Shown: positions 26,271 through 35,395, counted from the stretch's first letter. The stretch is 35,928 nucleotides of DNA from Rhodospirillales bacterium (GCA_947469635.1 CANIRG010000009.1:1-35928); one strand, 5' to 3'. Notes: generated by a model from the letters alone, not told the origin. Translations and numbers: made by a program.

Positions 26271-27104
26271 ATGCCCAACATGCTCGACGCAGCCCAGGCC
26301 GCGGAGTTCGACGCCAAGGGGTTCACCTACGCCCGAGGGCTGTTCACACGCGATGAAGTGAGGCTGCTCACCGAGGCGATGGAGAAGGATCCAGCCGTGC
26401 GCGGCAGCATCCTCGATCGTCGCGACGGCGAGGGCCGCTCGACGCGCATTGCGCTCTGGAACCGTGCCGGGGACAGCATCTATGGCCTCGCCGCGCGTTG
26501 CCGGCGCATGGTCGACACGTCGGCCGCCCTGCTGGGCGGGCCGGTCTATCACTACCAGTCCAAGCTCACGGCCAAGGAGCCGGAGGTCGGCGGCGCCTGG
26601 GAATGGCACCAGGACTACGGCTACTGGTACTATAACGGCTGCCTCAGGCCCGACCTGCTGTCGGTCATGATCGCGCTCGACAAGACCACGCGCGAGAACG
26701 GCTGCCTGCAGATCGCCACGGGCTCGCACAAGCTCGGCCGCATCGACCACACACCGCTGTCGCCGACCCAGAACGAGGTCGACCCCAAGCGCATGCCGTA
26801 CATCCTCGAAAAGTGCCCTGTCGAACACTGCGAACTCGAGGCCGGCGACGCGCTGATCTTCCACAGCAACGCCATCCATCGCTCCGACGCCAACCGCTCG
26901 GCCAGCCGGCGCTGGACGCTCCTGATCTGTTACAACCGCGTCGACAACGACACGATCTTCAAGACCGACGACCGCTACTACGTGCCGCTCGACGCGGTCG
27001 ACGACGACGCCCTGCTCCGCGCCGGCGTGCGCTTCGCCAGCGGCGACAATACCGAGCATTTCACCTCACGGCCCTATGTGCCGGACCTGCGCAAGGCGTC
27101 GTAG
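26271..27104 (+). CDS. Phytanoyl-CoA dioxygenase (PhyH) family protein
   Basis: WHQDYGYWYYNGCLRPDLLSVMIALDKTTRENGCLQIATGSHKLG; GGAGG Shine-Dalgarno just upstream of ATG 26271. Confidence 0.92.
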   Translation: MPNMLDAAQAAEFDAKGFTYARGLFTRDEVRLLTEAMEKDPAVRGSILDRRDGEGRSTRIALWNRAGDSIYGLAARCRRMVDTSAALLGGPVYHYQSKLTAKEPEVGGAWEWHQDYGYWYYNGCLRPDLLSVMIALDKTTRENGCLQIATGSHKLGRIDHTPLSPTQNEVDPKRMPYILEKCPVEHCELEAGDALIFHSNAIHRSDANRSASRRWTLLICYNRVDNDTIFKTDDRYYVPLDAVDDDALLRAGVRFASGDNTEHFTSRPYVPDLRKAS

Positions 27105-27127
27105 GTGCGTTAGCAGGCCGCTCCTCA

Positions 27128-27192
27128 TCCGGACCGCGGGCCTCCAGGCCCGCTCATGCTCATGAGGTGGGCCTGGAGGCCCGCGGTCCGGA
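27128..27192. repeat. Perfect 24-bp inverted repeat between convergent genes; arms individually palindromic
   Basis: tccggaccgcgggcctccaggccc (27128-27151) and its exact reverse complement gggcctggaggcccgcggtccgga (27169-27192), 17-nt loop containing ctcatGCTCatgag. Confidence 0.92.
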
Positions 27193-27208
27193 AGACGCTT
27201 GCCGGATC

Positions 27209-29890
27209 CTACGCGCCCAATCGTTCCAGTGCGGTGCTGAGCCGGGCGCGGGTCTGCTCGGCCTGCTGGCGGCGCTCGCGCTGTTCCTCGACCACCTCCT
27301 CCGGGGCGCGCGACACGAAGGCTGCGTTGCCGAGCTTGGCGTCGATCTTGGCCACCTCGTCGGCAAGCTTCTTGATTTCCTTCTGCAGCCGCACGCCCTC
27401 GGTCTTGAGGTCGATGACCTCGCCCACCGGCAAGGCATAGGTCGCCTCGCCGACGACGATCTGCAGCGCAGCCTTGGGAGCGGTGGCGGCGGCCTCGATG
27501 CCCTCGATGCGCGCCAGCCGTTCGATGGCGGCGCCATGCGTGTCGAGACGCTTGGCGGTGACGTCGTTGCCGCCCACCACCAGAAGCTTGAGCTTCGCAC
27601 CCGCCGGCACGTTCAGCTCGGCCCGCGCGGAGCGGATGTCGGAGATCAGCTTCACCAGCCAGCCGATCTCGGCGTCGGCCGCCGCATCGGTCGCGGCCGG
27701 CGCGGGCCAGGGCTGGCCGATCAGCGCGCCATGGTCGGCGCGATGGCCGAGCTTGTCCCAAAGCTCCTCGGTGATGAAGGGCATCACCGGATGCAGCAGC
27801 TTCACCGTCTCGCGCAACACGAAGGCCGTGACGGCGCGGGTCTCGTCCTTGTCCGGCCCGTCGGTGCCCTGCAGCACCGGCTTGGAAAGCTCGACGTACC
27901 AGTCGCAGACGATGCCCCAGATGAATTCGTACAGTGCGGTCGCCGCCTCGTTCAGCCGGAAGTCCGTGAGCGCCTTGTCGATCGCCGTATTGGCGCGGGC
28001 GAGCTCACCCAGCACCCACTTGTTGACGATGAGCTTGGCGCTCGCCGGATCGAAGTCCTTGGGGAGCGCCGCCCCGTTCATCTCGGCGAAGCGCGTGGCA
28101 TTCCACAGCTTGGTGGCGAAGTTACGCGAGCCTTCAACGCGGGCCGAGGAGAAGCGCAACCGTCCCGCCGTGGAGGCCGCCAGCGACGTCATGGTGAAGC
28201 GCAGCGCGTCGGCACCGTATTTGTCGATCAGCTCCAGCGGGTCGACGACGTTGCCCTTGGACTTCGACATCTTCTGGCCCTTCTCGTCCGTCACCAGCCC
28301 ATGCAGGTAGACGGTGCGAAATGGCACGTCGGGCATGAAGTGCATGCCCATCATCATCATGCGCGCCACCCAGAAGAACAGGATGTCCCAGCCGGTCACG
28401 AGCACATTGGTCGGATAGTATTTGGCGAGGGCCGCCGTCTGGTCCGGCCAGCCCAGTGTCGAGAAGGGCCACAGCGCCGAGCTGAACCAGGTGTCGAGGA
28501 CGTCGGGGTCGCGTTCGAGCGCGACGTCCTTGCCGTAGTGCTTCAGCGCATCGGCCTTCGCCTCCTCCTCGGAGAGCGCCACGAACACCTTCTTGTCGGG
28601 TCCGTACCAGGCCGGAATCTGGTGCCCCCACCAGAGTTGGCGCGAGATGCACCAGGGCTCGATATTCTCCATCCAGCGGAAGAAATCGTCGCGTCCACGC
28701 TCGGGCACGAACGTCACGCGACCGTCGCGGGCCGCCGCGATCGGAGCCTCCGCGAGCTTCTTGGCGTCGGCATACCATTGCTCGGTGAGGAAAGGCTCGA
28801 CCGGCACGCCGCCGCGGTCGCCATAGGGTACCTGATGGGTGTGCGGCTCGATCTTGTCGAGCAGGCCAAGCTCCTCCATCTCGGCCACGATCTTCTTGCG
28901 GGCGTCGAAGCGGTCGAGGCCGCGATACTTCTCCGGCACCTTGTCGTTCAGGCGCGCGAACTTATCGAAGATCGAGATCGCCTCGAGCTTGTGCCGGCGG
29001 CCGACCTCGAAATCGTTGAAGTCGTGCGCCGGCGTGATCTTGACCGCGCCCGAGCCCTTCTCCGGATCGGAATATTCGTCGGCCACGATGGGGATGCGCC
29101 GGCCGACCAGCGGCAGGATCGCGTGCTTGCCGATCAGGTGCTTCCATTTGGGATCGTCGGCATGCACCGCCACGCCGGTATCTCCCAGCATGGTCTCGGG
29201 CCGCGTCGTCGCCACGGTGATGAACTCGTCCGGGCTGCCCTCGATGGGATATTTGAAATACCAGAGGCTGCCCCTCACCTCGCGCGATTCGACCTCGAGG
29301 TCGGAGATCGCCGTCAGCATCTTGGGGTCCCAGTTGACCAGCCGGTTGTCCTTGTAGATCAGCCCGGCCTTGTGGAGATCGACGAACACCTTGAGCACGG
29401 CCTTCGACAGGCCCTCGTCCATGGTGAAGCGCTCGCGGCTCCAGTCGCACGAGGCGCCGAGGCGCCGGAGCTGGCCGGTGATGGTGCCGCCCGAGTAGGC
29501 CTTCCACTCCCAGACCTTGGCCAGGAACTCCTCGCGGCTCAGCAGCTTCTTGTTGGCGTCGGTCTTTACGGCGCCCTCGACCGCGAGGCCGATGCCCTCC
29601 TGCTCGAGGTTGCGCACCACGACCATCTGGGTGGCGATGCCGGCATGGTCGGTGCCCGGCTGCCACAGGACGTCGTCGCCCTTCATGCGGCGCCAGCGGA
29701 TCAGTATGTCCTGCAGTGTGTTGTCTAGGGCGTGGCCCATGTGCAGGCTGCCGGTGACGTTGGGCGGCGGGATGACGATGCAGTACGGCGGCCGGGTCGA
29801 TTCGGGATGGGCCGTGAAGGCGCCGGCGCTTTCCCATTCCGGGTAGCGGCGCGCCTCGATCTCCTTGGGATCGTATGTCTTGTCGAGCAT
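27209..29890 (-). CDS. valS: Valyl-tRNA synthetase
   Basis: PPNVTGSLHMGHALDNTLQDILIRW (HIGH region), KMSKSKGNVVDPLELIDKYGADALRFT, C-terminal coiled coil. Confidence 0.98.
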   Translation of the reverse strand: MLDKTYDPKEIEARRYPEWESAGAFTAHPESTRPPYCIVIPPPNVTGSLHMGHALDNTLQDILIRWRRMKGDDVLWQPGTDHAGIATQMVVVRNLEQEGIGLAVEGAVKTDANKKLLSREEFLAKVWEWKAYSGGTITGQLRRLGASCDWSRERFTMDEGLSKAVLKVFVDLHKAGLIYKDNRLVNWDPKMLTAISDLEVESREVRGSLWYFKYPIEGSPDEFITVATTRPETMLGDTGVAVHADDPKWKHLIGKHAILPLVGRRIPIVADEYSDPEKGSGAVKITPAHDFNDFEVGRRHKLEAISIFDKFARLNDKVPEKYRGLDRFDARKKIVAEMEELGLLDKIEPHTHQVPYGDRGGVPVEPFLTEQWYADAKKLAEAPIAAARDGRVTFVPERGRDDFFRWMENIEPWCISRQLWWGHQIPAWYGPDKKVFVALSEEEAKADALKHYGKDVALERDPDVLDTWFSSALWPFSTLGWPDQTAALAKYYPTNVLVTGWDILFFWVARMMMMGMHFMPDVPFRTVYLHGLVTDEKGQKMSKSKGNVVDPLELIDKYGADALRFTMTSLAASTAGRLRFSSARVEGSRNFATKLWNATRFAEMNGAALPKDFDPASAKLIVNKWVLGELARANTAIDKALTDFRLNEAATALYEFIWGIVCDWYVELSKPVLQGTDGPDKDETRAVTAFVLRETVKLLHPVMPFITEELWDKLGHRADHGALIGQPWPAPAATDAAADAEIGWLVKLISDIRSARAELNVPAGAKLKLLVVGGNDVTAKRLDTHGAAIERLARIEGIEAAATAPKAALQIVVGEATYALPVGEVIDLKTEGVRLQKEIKKLADEVAKIDAKLGNAAFVSRAPEEVVEEQRERRQQAEQTRARLSTALERLGA

Positions 29891-29904
29891 CTGGAGCCTT
29901 CCAA

Positions 29905-29936
29905 CGAAAACGCCACGGGAGTGACCCCGTGGCGTT
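29905..29936 (-). terminator. Hairpin plus T-tract between popZ and valS (minus strand), terminator or attenuator-like
   Basis: Minus strand AACGCCACGGG-GTCACT-CCCGTGGCGTT-TTCG: perfect 11-bp stem followed by T-rich end, ~15 nt before valS ATG. Confidence 0.7.
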
Positions 29937-29957
29937 CGATTCTGAGGGTGCCTGGGG

Positions 29958-30698
29958 TCAGCGGCGGGTCAGCCGGACAATCTCGCGTTCGACCATCGAC
30001 GGCAGGTTCTTGTCGAGCCAATCCTTGAGCATAGGACGCAGCATCTCCTTGACCATGTCCTCGATGGTCTTGCCGCTGGCGCCGACGGGCGGGCCCGGGT
30101 TGGGTGCTGCCGGTGTCGGCACGCTCTCCTGCACGGCCTGGCTCAGCCGTTCCAGGGCGGAATTCGTGGCGCCGGCGACGGTCTTGCCGACCAAGGGCTG
30201 GTCGGGCGTCGGGTCGACTGGCGGCATTTCTCTGGCCCTCACTGGGTTGATGCGCTGCACCGTGGCTGTCGGTGCAGATGGCGCCACGCGCGTCACCGTC
30301 TCGATGCGTGTCACTGGCTCGGCGCGTGGTGCCGGTTCGACGCGCGGCACCGGCGCTGGTGCAGGTGCCGTCGTCGGCCGAGGGCCGGCAGCGCCGAGCT
30401 TCGGCTCCTCGATCAGGTCGGTGAGCAGAAGCACATCGTCGCGGGCCACGGGTGCAGGGCGTGCCGCCACCCCGGTCGACGGCTGCGCGCGCGTCATGAT
30501 CGAGGCGGGCCGCGGCGGCTCGGCTGGGGCCGGTGTCATGGGGATGACGGTGGAAGGAACCGGCCGAGGCGCCGAAGCCTGGGGACCGGGCGGACCACCT
30601 ACCTGCGCTCGTGCCTCGTCGTCGGAGATGATCTTGCGGATGGACGCAAGGATGTCATCCATCGATGGATCGTTGCCTGAACTCTTGGCATTGCTCAT
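29958..30698 (-). CDS. popZ: PopZ/DUF2497 polar organizing protein
   Basis: SMDDILASIRKIISDDEA N-terminal motif, Pro/Ala-rich linker, C-terminal TIEDMVKEMLRPMLKDWLDKNLPSMVEREIVRLTRR. Confidence 0.92.
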   Translation of the reverse strand: MSNAKSSGNDPSMDDILASIRKIISDDEARAQVGGPPGPQASAPRPVPSTVIPMTPAPAEPPRPASIMTRAQPSTGVAARPAPVARDDVLLLTDLIEEPKLGAAGPRPTTAPAPAPVPRVEPAPRAEPVTRIETVTRVAPSAPTATVQRINPVRAREMPPVDPTPDQPLVGKTVAGATNSALERLSQAVQESVPTPAAPNPGPPVGASGKTIEDMVKEMLRPMLKDWLDKNLPSMVEREIVRLTRR

Positions 30699-32092
30699 TT
30701 CTTGACCCCGGGGTCGCTGCTCCAATCGCCCAGCCAGCGGGAACCTACGTCGTTATAGTACTTCTCTTCGTCATAATATTCGACGGGCAATCCGAGGGAC
30801 CGGGCCGTGAGACGGCCGATGCCGGACAGGACGCCGTAGTAGCTCACCTGTACGTCATGGCGAGCGCCGATCAGGTTGACCTGGGAATTGAGCAGCTCCT
30901 GCTCGGCATTGAGCACGTCCAGGGTCGTGCGTGAGCCGACCAGGGCTTCCTGACGCACACCGTTCAGGGCGACGCCGTTGGCCCGGACCTGGGCCTCGAA
31001 GGAGGTCACGCGCGAGCGCGCCGAATCGAGGTTGCGCCAGGAGGCGATGACCGTCTGCGCCGCCGTGCGCCGGGCACTGTCGAGCTCGTTGCGCCGTTGG
31101 CCGACCAGCTCCTTGGCCTGGCGGATGGCCGACCATTCCGAGCCGTTCTGGTAGATCGGCACCGTCGCCTGGAGGCGCACGCCATACTGATAATACTGGT
31201 CGTACGGCAGCTGCACGTCGAGTTGCTGCTGGGCGTAGCCGACCAGGTTGATCTGTGGCAGCAGCACGCTCGTGGCGCTGTTGACGCCGTAGCTTGCCGC
31301 CGTGATGCGATGCTGGGCGCTGACCGCGCGCGGGCCGGCGTCCATGGCCAGCGCCACGCTTTCCTCCTCGCTGGACGGCAGGGCGCCGATCAGCGGGATC
31401 TCCCCAAGCCTGCCCGGCCGCTGGCCGACGGTGCGCTGGAACGCCGCCTCGTCGATACGGACCTGCGCCTCAGCCAGCACCAGGTCGGCCTTCGCCTGCT
31501 GAAGCCGCGCCTCGGCCTGCGACACGTCGGTGATGGTGAGCTCGCCCACGCGGAAGCGCTCGCGCGTCGCGTCGAGCTGCTGGAGCAGCACCCGCACGTT
31601 GTTGCCCCGGACCTCGACGATCCCGACGTCGCGCAGCAGGTCGGCGTAGGAGGTCACGGCCTGCAGCAGCACCGTCTGCTCGGTATCCGCGAGAGTCGCG
31701 CGCTGCGCCTGGATGTTGGCTTGCGCGGCCTTGGTGTCGGCGACCGTCTTGCCGCCCCGGAAGATCGGCTGAGTCACCGACAGAAGCGTCGTGCGTCCGT
31801 TCAGGACGAGATATCTCTGAACGCCGGTGTTCACAAATGAATCGGCCTGGATCTTGTTGAATTCGACCGAAAGCGACACGCGTGGCCGCCAGTTCGCCAT
31901 CGCCGCGGCGAGCGTCTCGTCGGTCTGACGCAGCAGCGCCCGTCCGGCCAGCAGGTCGGGGTTGCTGTTGTAGGTCGTCGACCAGGCCTCGATCAGGCTT
32001 TGCGCATGGGCAAGGGAAGCGGCACCCGGACCGGCTGCGAGCACGCAGACGAACATCGTGCAAGCATGCTTCAAAACGCGCCGGATACGCAT
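30695..32092 (-). CDS. tolC: TolC family outer-membrane efflux protein
   Basis: Signal peptide; SLIEAWSTTYNSNPDLLAGRALLRQTDE...; GSRTTLDVLNAEQELLNSQVNLIGARHD; stop overlaps popZ start. Confidence 0.94.
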   Translation of the reverse strand: MRIRRVLKHACTMFVCVLAAGPGAASLAHAQSLIEAWSTTYNSNPDLLAGRALLRQTDETLAAAMANWRPRVSLSVEFNKIQADSFVNTGVQRYLVLNGRTTLLSVTQPIFRGGKTVADTKAAQANIQAQRATLADTEQTVLLQAVTSYADLLRDVGIVEVRGNNVRVLLQQLDATRERFRVGELTITDVSQAEARLQQAKADLVLAEAQVRIDEAAFQRTVGQRPGRLGEIPLIGALPSSEEESVALAMDAGPRAVSAQHRITAASYGVNSATSVLLPQINLVGYAQQQLDVQLPYDQYYQYGVRLQATVPIYQNGSEWSAIRQAKELVGQRRNELDSARRTAAQTVIASWRNLDSARSRVTSFEAQVRANGVALNGVRQEALVGSRTTLDVLNAEQELLNSQVNLIGARHDVQVSYYGVLSGIGRLTARSLGLPVEYYDEEKYYNDVGSRWLGDWSSDPGVKK

Positions 32093-32178
32093 CGGGTGAC
32101 CTTCATGGGTGAACACGGATTACTTTCGTTGCGACCCTATCATCTGTCGAACCGCCAGTGGTAGTGCCTTAACTGACT

Positions 32179-32838
32179 TCAGAAGGTGAATCGCGGTGGC
32201 GGCGCGAAGCCGGGCAGCACGGGCGTCCCGGCGTCGAAGATCGGCCGGCTGGAGGTGACGCCGCCTTCCTTGACCACCAGCTCGGCCACGCCCATCGCCC
32301 CTTCCGGGCCGGCGACGACGGCCGCCAGGCGACCGCCTTCGTCCAGCTGGTCGAGGATCGGCTTGGGAATCTGGCGGACGGCGCCCTCGATCAGGATGAT
32401 GTCGTAGGGCCCCGATGTTGCCGCGCCGAGCTCGAGCTTGCCGATCCACTGGGCGGTGTTGGTGACCCCCAGCTCGTTCCAGGTCCGCTCGGCTGCCGTT
32501 GCCAGGGCCTCGTCGCTCTCGACCGCGATCACCGCCGTCACCAGCTGGGCCAGCAGCGCCGCGCCATAGCCGCGTCCCGACGCCACGACCAGCGCGCGAT
32601 CCCGCAGCTTCGGCTGCAGGATCTGGATCAGGCGCGCCAGAACCATCGGCTCCATCAGGAAGCGACCGCCGCCCAGGGGCACGTCCTCGTCGGCATAGGC
32701 CACCGAGCTCAGTCCCTCCGGAAGGAAGCGCTCACGCGGCAATTCGCCGATCGCCGCCAGCAATCCGGCATTGTTGACGCGGTTTGGCCGAAGCTGGCCG
32801 TCGATCATGTTGCGGCGGGCGAGCGCGTAATCCGTCAT
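32179..32838 (-). CDS. pcm: Protein-L-isoaspartate O-methyltransferase family protein
   Basis: MIDGQLRPNRVNNAGLLAAIGELPRERFLPEGLSSVAYADEDVPLGGGRFLMEPMVLARL. Confidence 0.88.
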   Translation of the reverse strand: MTDYALARRNMIDGQLRPNRVNNAGLLAAIGELPRERFLPEGLSSVAYADEDVPLGGGRFLMEPMVLARLIQILQPKLRDRALVVASGRGYGAALLAQLVTAVIAVESDEALATAAERTWNELGVTNTAQWIGKLELGAATSGPYDIILIEGAVRQIPKPILDQLDEGGRLAAVVAGPEGAMGVAELVVKEGGVTSSRPIFDAGTPVLPGFAPPPRFTF

Positions 32839-32957
32839 CGATTGACCTCAAAGATGCGGTGTTTATAGGCGGCCGGCGCTCGAAGCGTCAAAGGACGCTG
32901 CGTCGCGGCCACCTTGACCCGTGTGCCCGGCATGCCTATAGCACCGCCGCCCCGTGC

Positions 32958-33031
32958 GGCCTGGTGGCAGAGTGGTGATGCAGCGGATTGCAAATCCGTG
33001 AATGCCGGTTCGATTCCGGCCCAGGCCTCCA
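32958..33031 (+). tRNA. tRNA-Cys (GCA)
   Basis: Acceptor GGCCTGG/CCAGGCC, anticodon loop gattGCAaatc, T-loop GGTTCGATTCC, encoded CCA. Confidence 0.96.
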
Positions 33032-33084
33032 CAGCGGCGGCTTGCGTCTTGGGAGACGCTCTGTCAAAACACCGCGCCTTTTGA

Positions 33085-33159
33085 TCCGGAGTAGCTCAGC
33101 GGCAGAGCAGGCGACTGTTAATCGCCGGGTCGCAGGTTCGATCCCTGCCTCCGGAGCCA
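33085..33159 (+). tRNA. tRNA-Asn (GTT)
   Basis: Acceptor TCCGGAG/CTCCGGA, anticodon loop gactGTTaatc, T-loop GGTTCGATCCC, encoded CCA. Confidence 0.97.
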
Positions 33160-33163
33160 ATTT

Positions 33164-33198
33164 CTACGGCGCGCCCCCAAGGCGCGCCGTAGTCTTTT
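33164..33198 (+). terminator. Intrinsic terminator after tRNA-Asn
   Basis: Perfect 12-bp stem ctacggcgcgcc-cccaa-ggcgcgccgtag followed by tctttt. Confidence 0.88.
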
Positions 33199-33646
33199 GG
33201 GGCTTTTGGCCAAGCGCCAGCAGCTCGCCGCGCAGCTGGTCGGCCCCTTCGACGATCGTTTCCAGCTCGGCGTGCGTGCGTTCCCACAGGGGAACGGCGC
33301 GAAGCAGCAGGTCCCTGCCCGCCGCGGTCAGCTCCAGGCGGCGGCCACGGCGGTCATCGGGATCGATTGTGATCCGCAGCAGCCGGCGGCGTTCGAGCGG
33401 CTTCAGGTTGGCCGTCAACGTCGTGCGGTCCATGGCAAGCAGCGTCGCCACGGCGCCCATGGTCGCCGGTTCAGGCCGGTTCAACGAAATCAGCAGCGAG
33501 AACTGGCCGTTGGTGATGCCGACCGGACGTAAAGCCTCGTCGTATCTTCGCGCCACCACCCGCGCTGCGCGCTGGAGGTGCAGGCAAAGGCAGCCATCGC
33601 GCACCTTGCGCGTCACGTCGAACGACGGGGCTTTCGCCTTGGACAT
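33164..33646 (-). CDS. MarR family transcriptional regulator
   Basis: Winged-helix: GQFSLLISLNRPEPATMGAVATLLAMDRTTLTANLKPLERRRLLRITIDPDDRRGRRLELTAAGRDLL. Start at MSKAKAP. Confidence 0.92.
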   Translation of the reverse strand: MSKAKAPSFDVTRKVRDGCLCLHLQRAARVVARRYDEALRPVGITNGQFSLLISLNRPEPATMGAVATLLAMDRTTLTANLKPLERRRLLRITIDPDDRRGRRLELTAAGRDLLLRAVPLWERTHAELETIVEGADQLRGELLALGQKPQKTTARLGGAP

Positions 33647-33657
33647 CGCAACTATAC

Positions 33658-33671
33658 TGTTGATATCAACA
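33658..33671. promoter_or_regulatory. 14-bp perfect palindrome, candidate MarR operator
   Basis: TGTTGATATCAACA between divergent marR and NUDIX genes; TATACT (33653-33658, plus) and TTGACA (minus) promoter-like hexamers abut or overlap it. Confidence 0.7.
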
Positions 33672-33695
33672 TTTACTGTCAAACGCAGCGAGCAT

Positions 33696-34325
33696 ATGAC
33701 GGAGCGGATGACCAAGGATTCCCATCCCGCCCATGAGACCGTCGAGCTCGTCCGCCACGAGGTGGCATTCCAGGGTTATTTCAGGATCGGGCGCTACTAT
33801 TTCCGCCACTCCCTTCACAACGGCGGCACCAGCAAAGTGGTCCGCCGCGAGGTCTTCGAGCGCGGCCAGGCGGCGGGCGTGCTGCCCTACGACCCGCGGC
33901 GCGACGAGCTCGTCATGATCCGCCAGTTCCGTGCCGGCTCTTATGTCGCCGGGCGCCATCCCTGGACGTGGGAGGTGGTGGCGGGAATCATCGAGGAGAA
34001 CGAGACGCCGGAGGATCTCGTGCGTCGCGAGGCCGTCGAGGAGGCGGGTCTGCAGCTCGGCGATGTCATTCCGATGCACAGCGTCATGCTGACGCCGGGC
34101 GCCTGCTCGGAAAGCTGTGCCCTCTTCCTCGGGCGGGTCGATTCGACGAATGCGGGTGGTGTGTTCGGCCTCGACACGGAGGACGAGGATATTCTGGTCA
34201 AGGTCCTGCCCTTCGCCGAAGCCTACGCCATGCTGGAGCGTGGCGAGATGGACAACTCCATCAGCGTGATCGCCGTGCAGTGGCTGGCACTGCATCGCGA
34301 CGAGGTCCGCAGGCGCTGGACCTAG
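33696..34325 (+). CDS. NUDIX hydrolase, ADP-ribose pyrophosphatase-like
   Basis: Nudix box region GIIEENETPEDLVRREAVEEAGLQLG; AAGVLPYDPRRDELVMIRQFRAGSYV. Confidence 0.92.
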   Translation: MTERMTKDSHPAHETVELVRHEVAFQGYFRIGRYYFRHSLHNGGTSKVVRREVFERGQAAGVLPYDPRRDELVMIRQFRAGSYVAGRHPWTWEVVAGIIEENETPEDLVRREAVEEAGLQLGDVIPMHSVMLTPGACSESCALFLGRVDSTNAGGVFGLDTEDEDILVKVLPFAEAYAMLERGEMDNSISVIAVQWLALHRDEVRRRWT

Positions 34326-34393
34326 CAATTGCCTTCCTGCTTCGCTACCGTCCGGCCGGGAGCGAGCGCAGGGTCGAAAAAGGCGAGCAAGCA

Positions 34394-35395
34394 ATGAAGG
34401 TCCGGTCGGGTTTCATCGACAGCATCGGCAACACTCCGCTGATCAAGCTGCGCGCGGCATCGGCGGCAACTGGTTGCGACATTTACGGCAAGGCGGAGTT
34501 CCTCAATCCCGGCGGCTCGGTGAAGGATCGCGCCGCTCTCGCCATCATCCGGGATGCTGAGAAGAGCGGCCAGCTCCGGCCGGGCGGCGTCATCGTCGAA
34601 GGCACCGCCGGCAATACCGGCATCGGCATCACGCTCGTCGCCAATGCGTTGGGCTATCGCTCGGTCATCGTCATGCCCGAGACGCAGAGCCAGGAAAAGA
34701 AGGACATGCTGCGCCTGTGCGGCGCCGACCTTCGCCTGGTGCCCGCCCTGCCCTACTCGAATCCTGGCAATTACGTGCGCTACTCCGAGACGCTGGCCAA
34801 GGAAATTGCGGCAACGGAGCCGAATGGCGCGATCTGGGCCAACCAGTTCGACAATGTCGCCAACCGCGAGGGCCACTACCGCACGACAGGCCCGGAGATC
34901 TGGGACCAGACCGACGGCAAGGTCGACGGCTTCACCTGCTCGGTCGGCAGCGGCGGCACGCTGGGCGGCATCGCGCTCGCGCTCAAGGAGCGCAACAAGG
35001 GCGTGAGGGTCGCGCTCAGCGATCCGATGGGCTCGGCGCTCTACAGCTGGGTCACCAAGGGCGAGCTGAAGTCGGAAGGGAATTCCATCACCGAGGGCAT
35101 CGCCCAGGGCCGCGTGACGAAGAACCTCGAAGGCCTGCCGATCGATACCGCCTATCAGATCACCGACGAGGAGGCCCTCCCCGTCCTGTTCGACCTGATC
35201 GAGCACGAGGGGCTGGTGCTGGGCGGCTCGACGGCCATCAACATCGTGGGCGCCATGCGCCTCGCCCGCGAGCTGGGACCGGGCAAGATCGTCGTCACCA
35301 TCCTCGCCGACGGCGGCCAGCGCTATCAGTCCAAGCTGTTCAATCCGGCTTTCCTGCGCGAGAAGAACCTGCCGCTGCCGCACTGGATGAAATGA
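34394..35395 (+). CDS. cysK: Cysteine synthase A family, PLP-dependent
   Basis: IGNTPLIKL, EFLNPGGSVKDRAAL, EGTAGNTGIGI, GSGGTLGGIA. Confidence 0.92.
   Translation: MKVRSGFIDSIGNTPLIKLRAASAATGCDIYGKAEFLNPGGSVKDRAALAIIRDAEKSGQLRPGGVIVEGTAGNTGIGITLVANALGYRSVIVMPETQSQEKKDMLRLCGADLRLVPALPYSNPGNYVRYSETLAKEIAATEPNGAIWANQFDNVANREGHYRTTGPEIWDQTDGKVDGFTCSVGSGGTLGGIALALKERNKGVRVALSDPMGSALYSWVTKGELKSEGNSITEGIAQGRVTKNLEGLPIDTAYQITDEEALPVLFDLIEHEGLVLGGSTAINIVGAMRLARELGPGKIVVTILADGGQRYQSKLFNPAFLREKNLPLPHWMK

Noticed and set aside
26813-29728. 971-aa plus-strand ORF antisense to valS
   Set aside because: Low-complexity Arg/His/Leu/Gly-rich translation with no family motifs; expected mirror ORF of a GC-rich gene. 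valS on the opposite strand is unambiguous.
33032-33165. Integration site (att) at tandem tRNAs
   Set aside because: No tRNA 3'-end duplication or integrase nearby; flanking genes look like ordinary chromosomal genes.
32988-33695. N-terminal extension of the NUDIX ORF
   Set aside because: Begins inside tRNA-Cys, crosses tRNA-Asn and runs antisense to marR; genuine start placed at ATG 33696.
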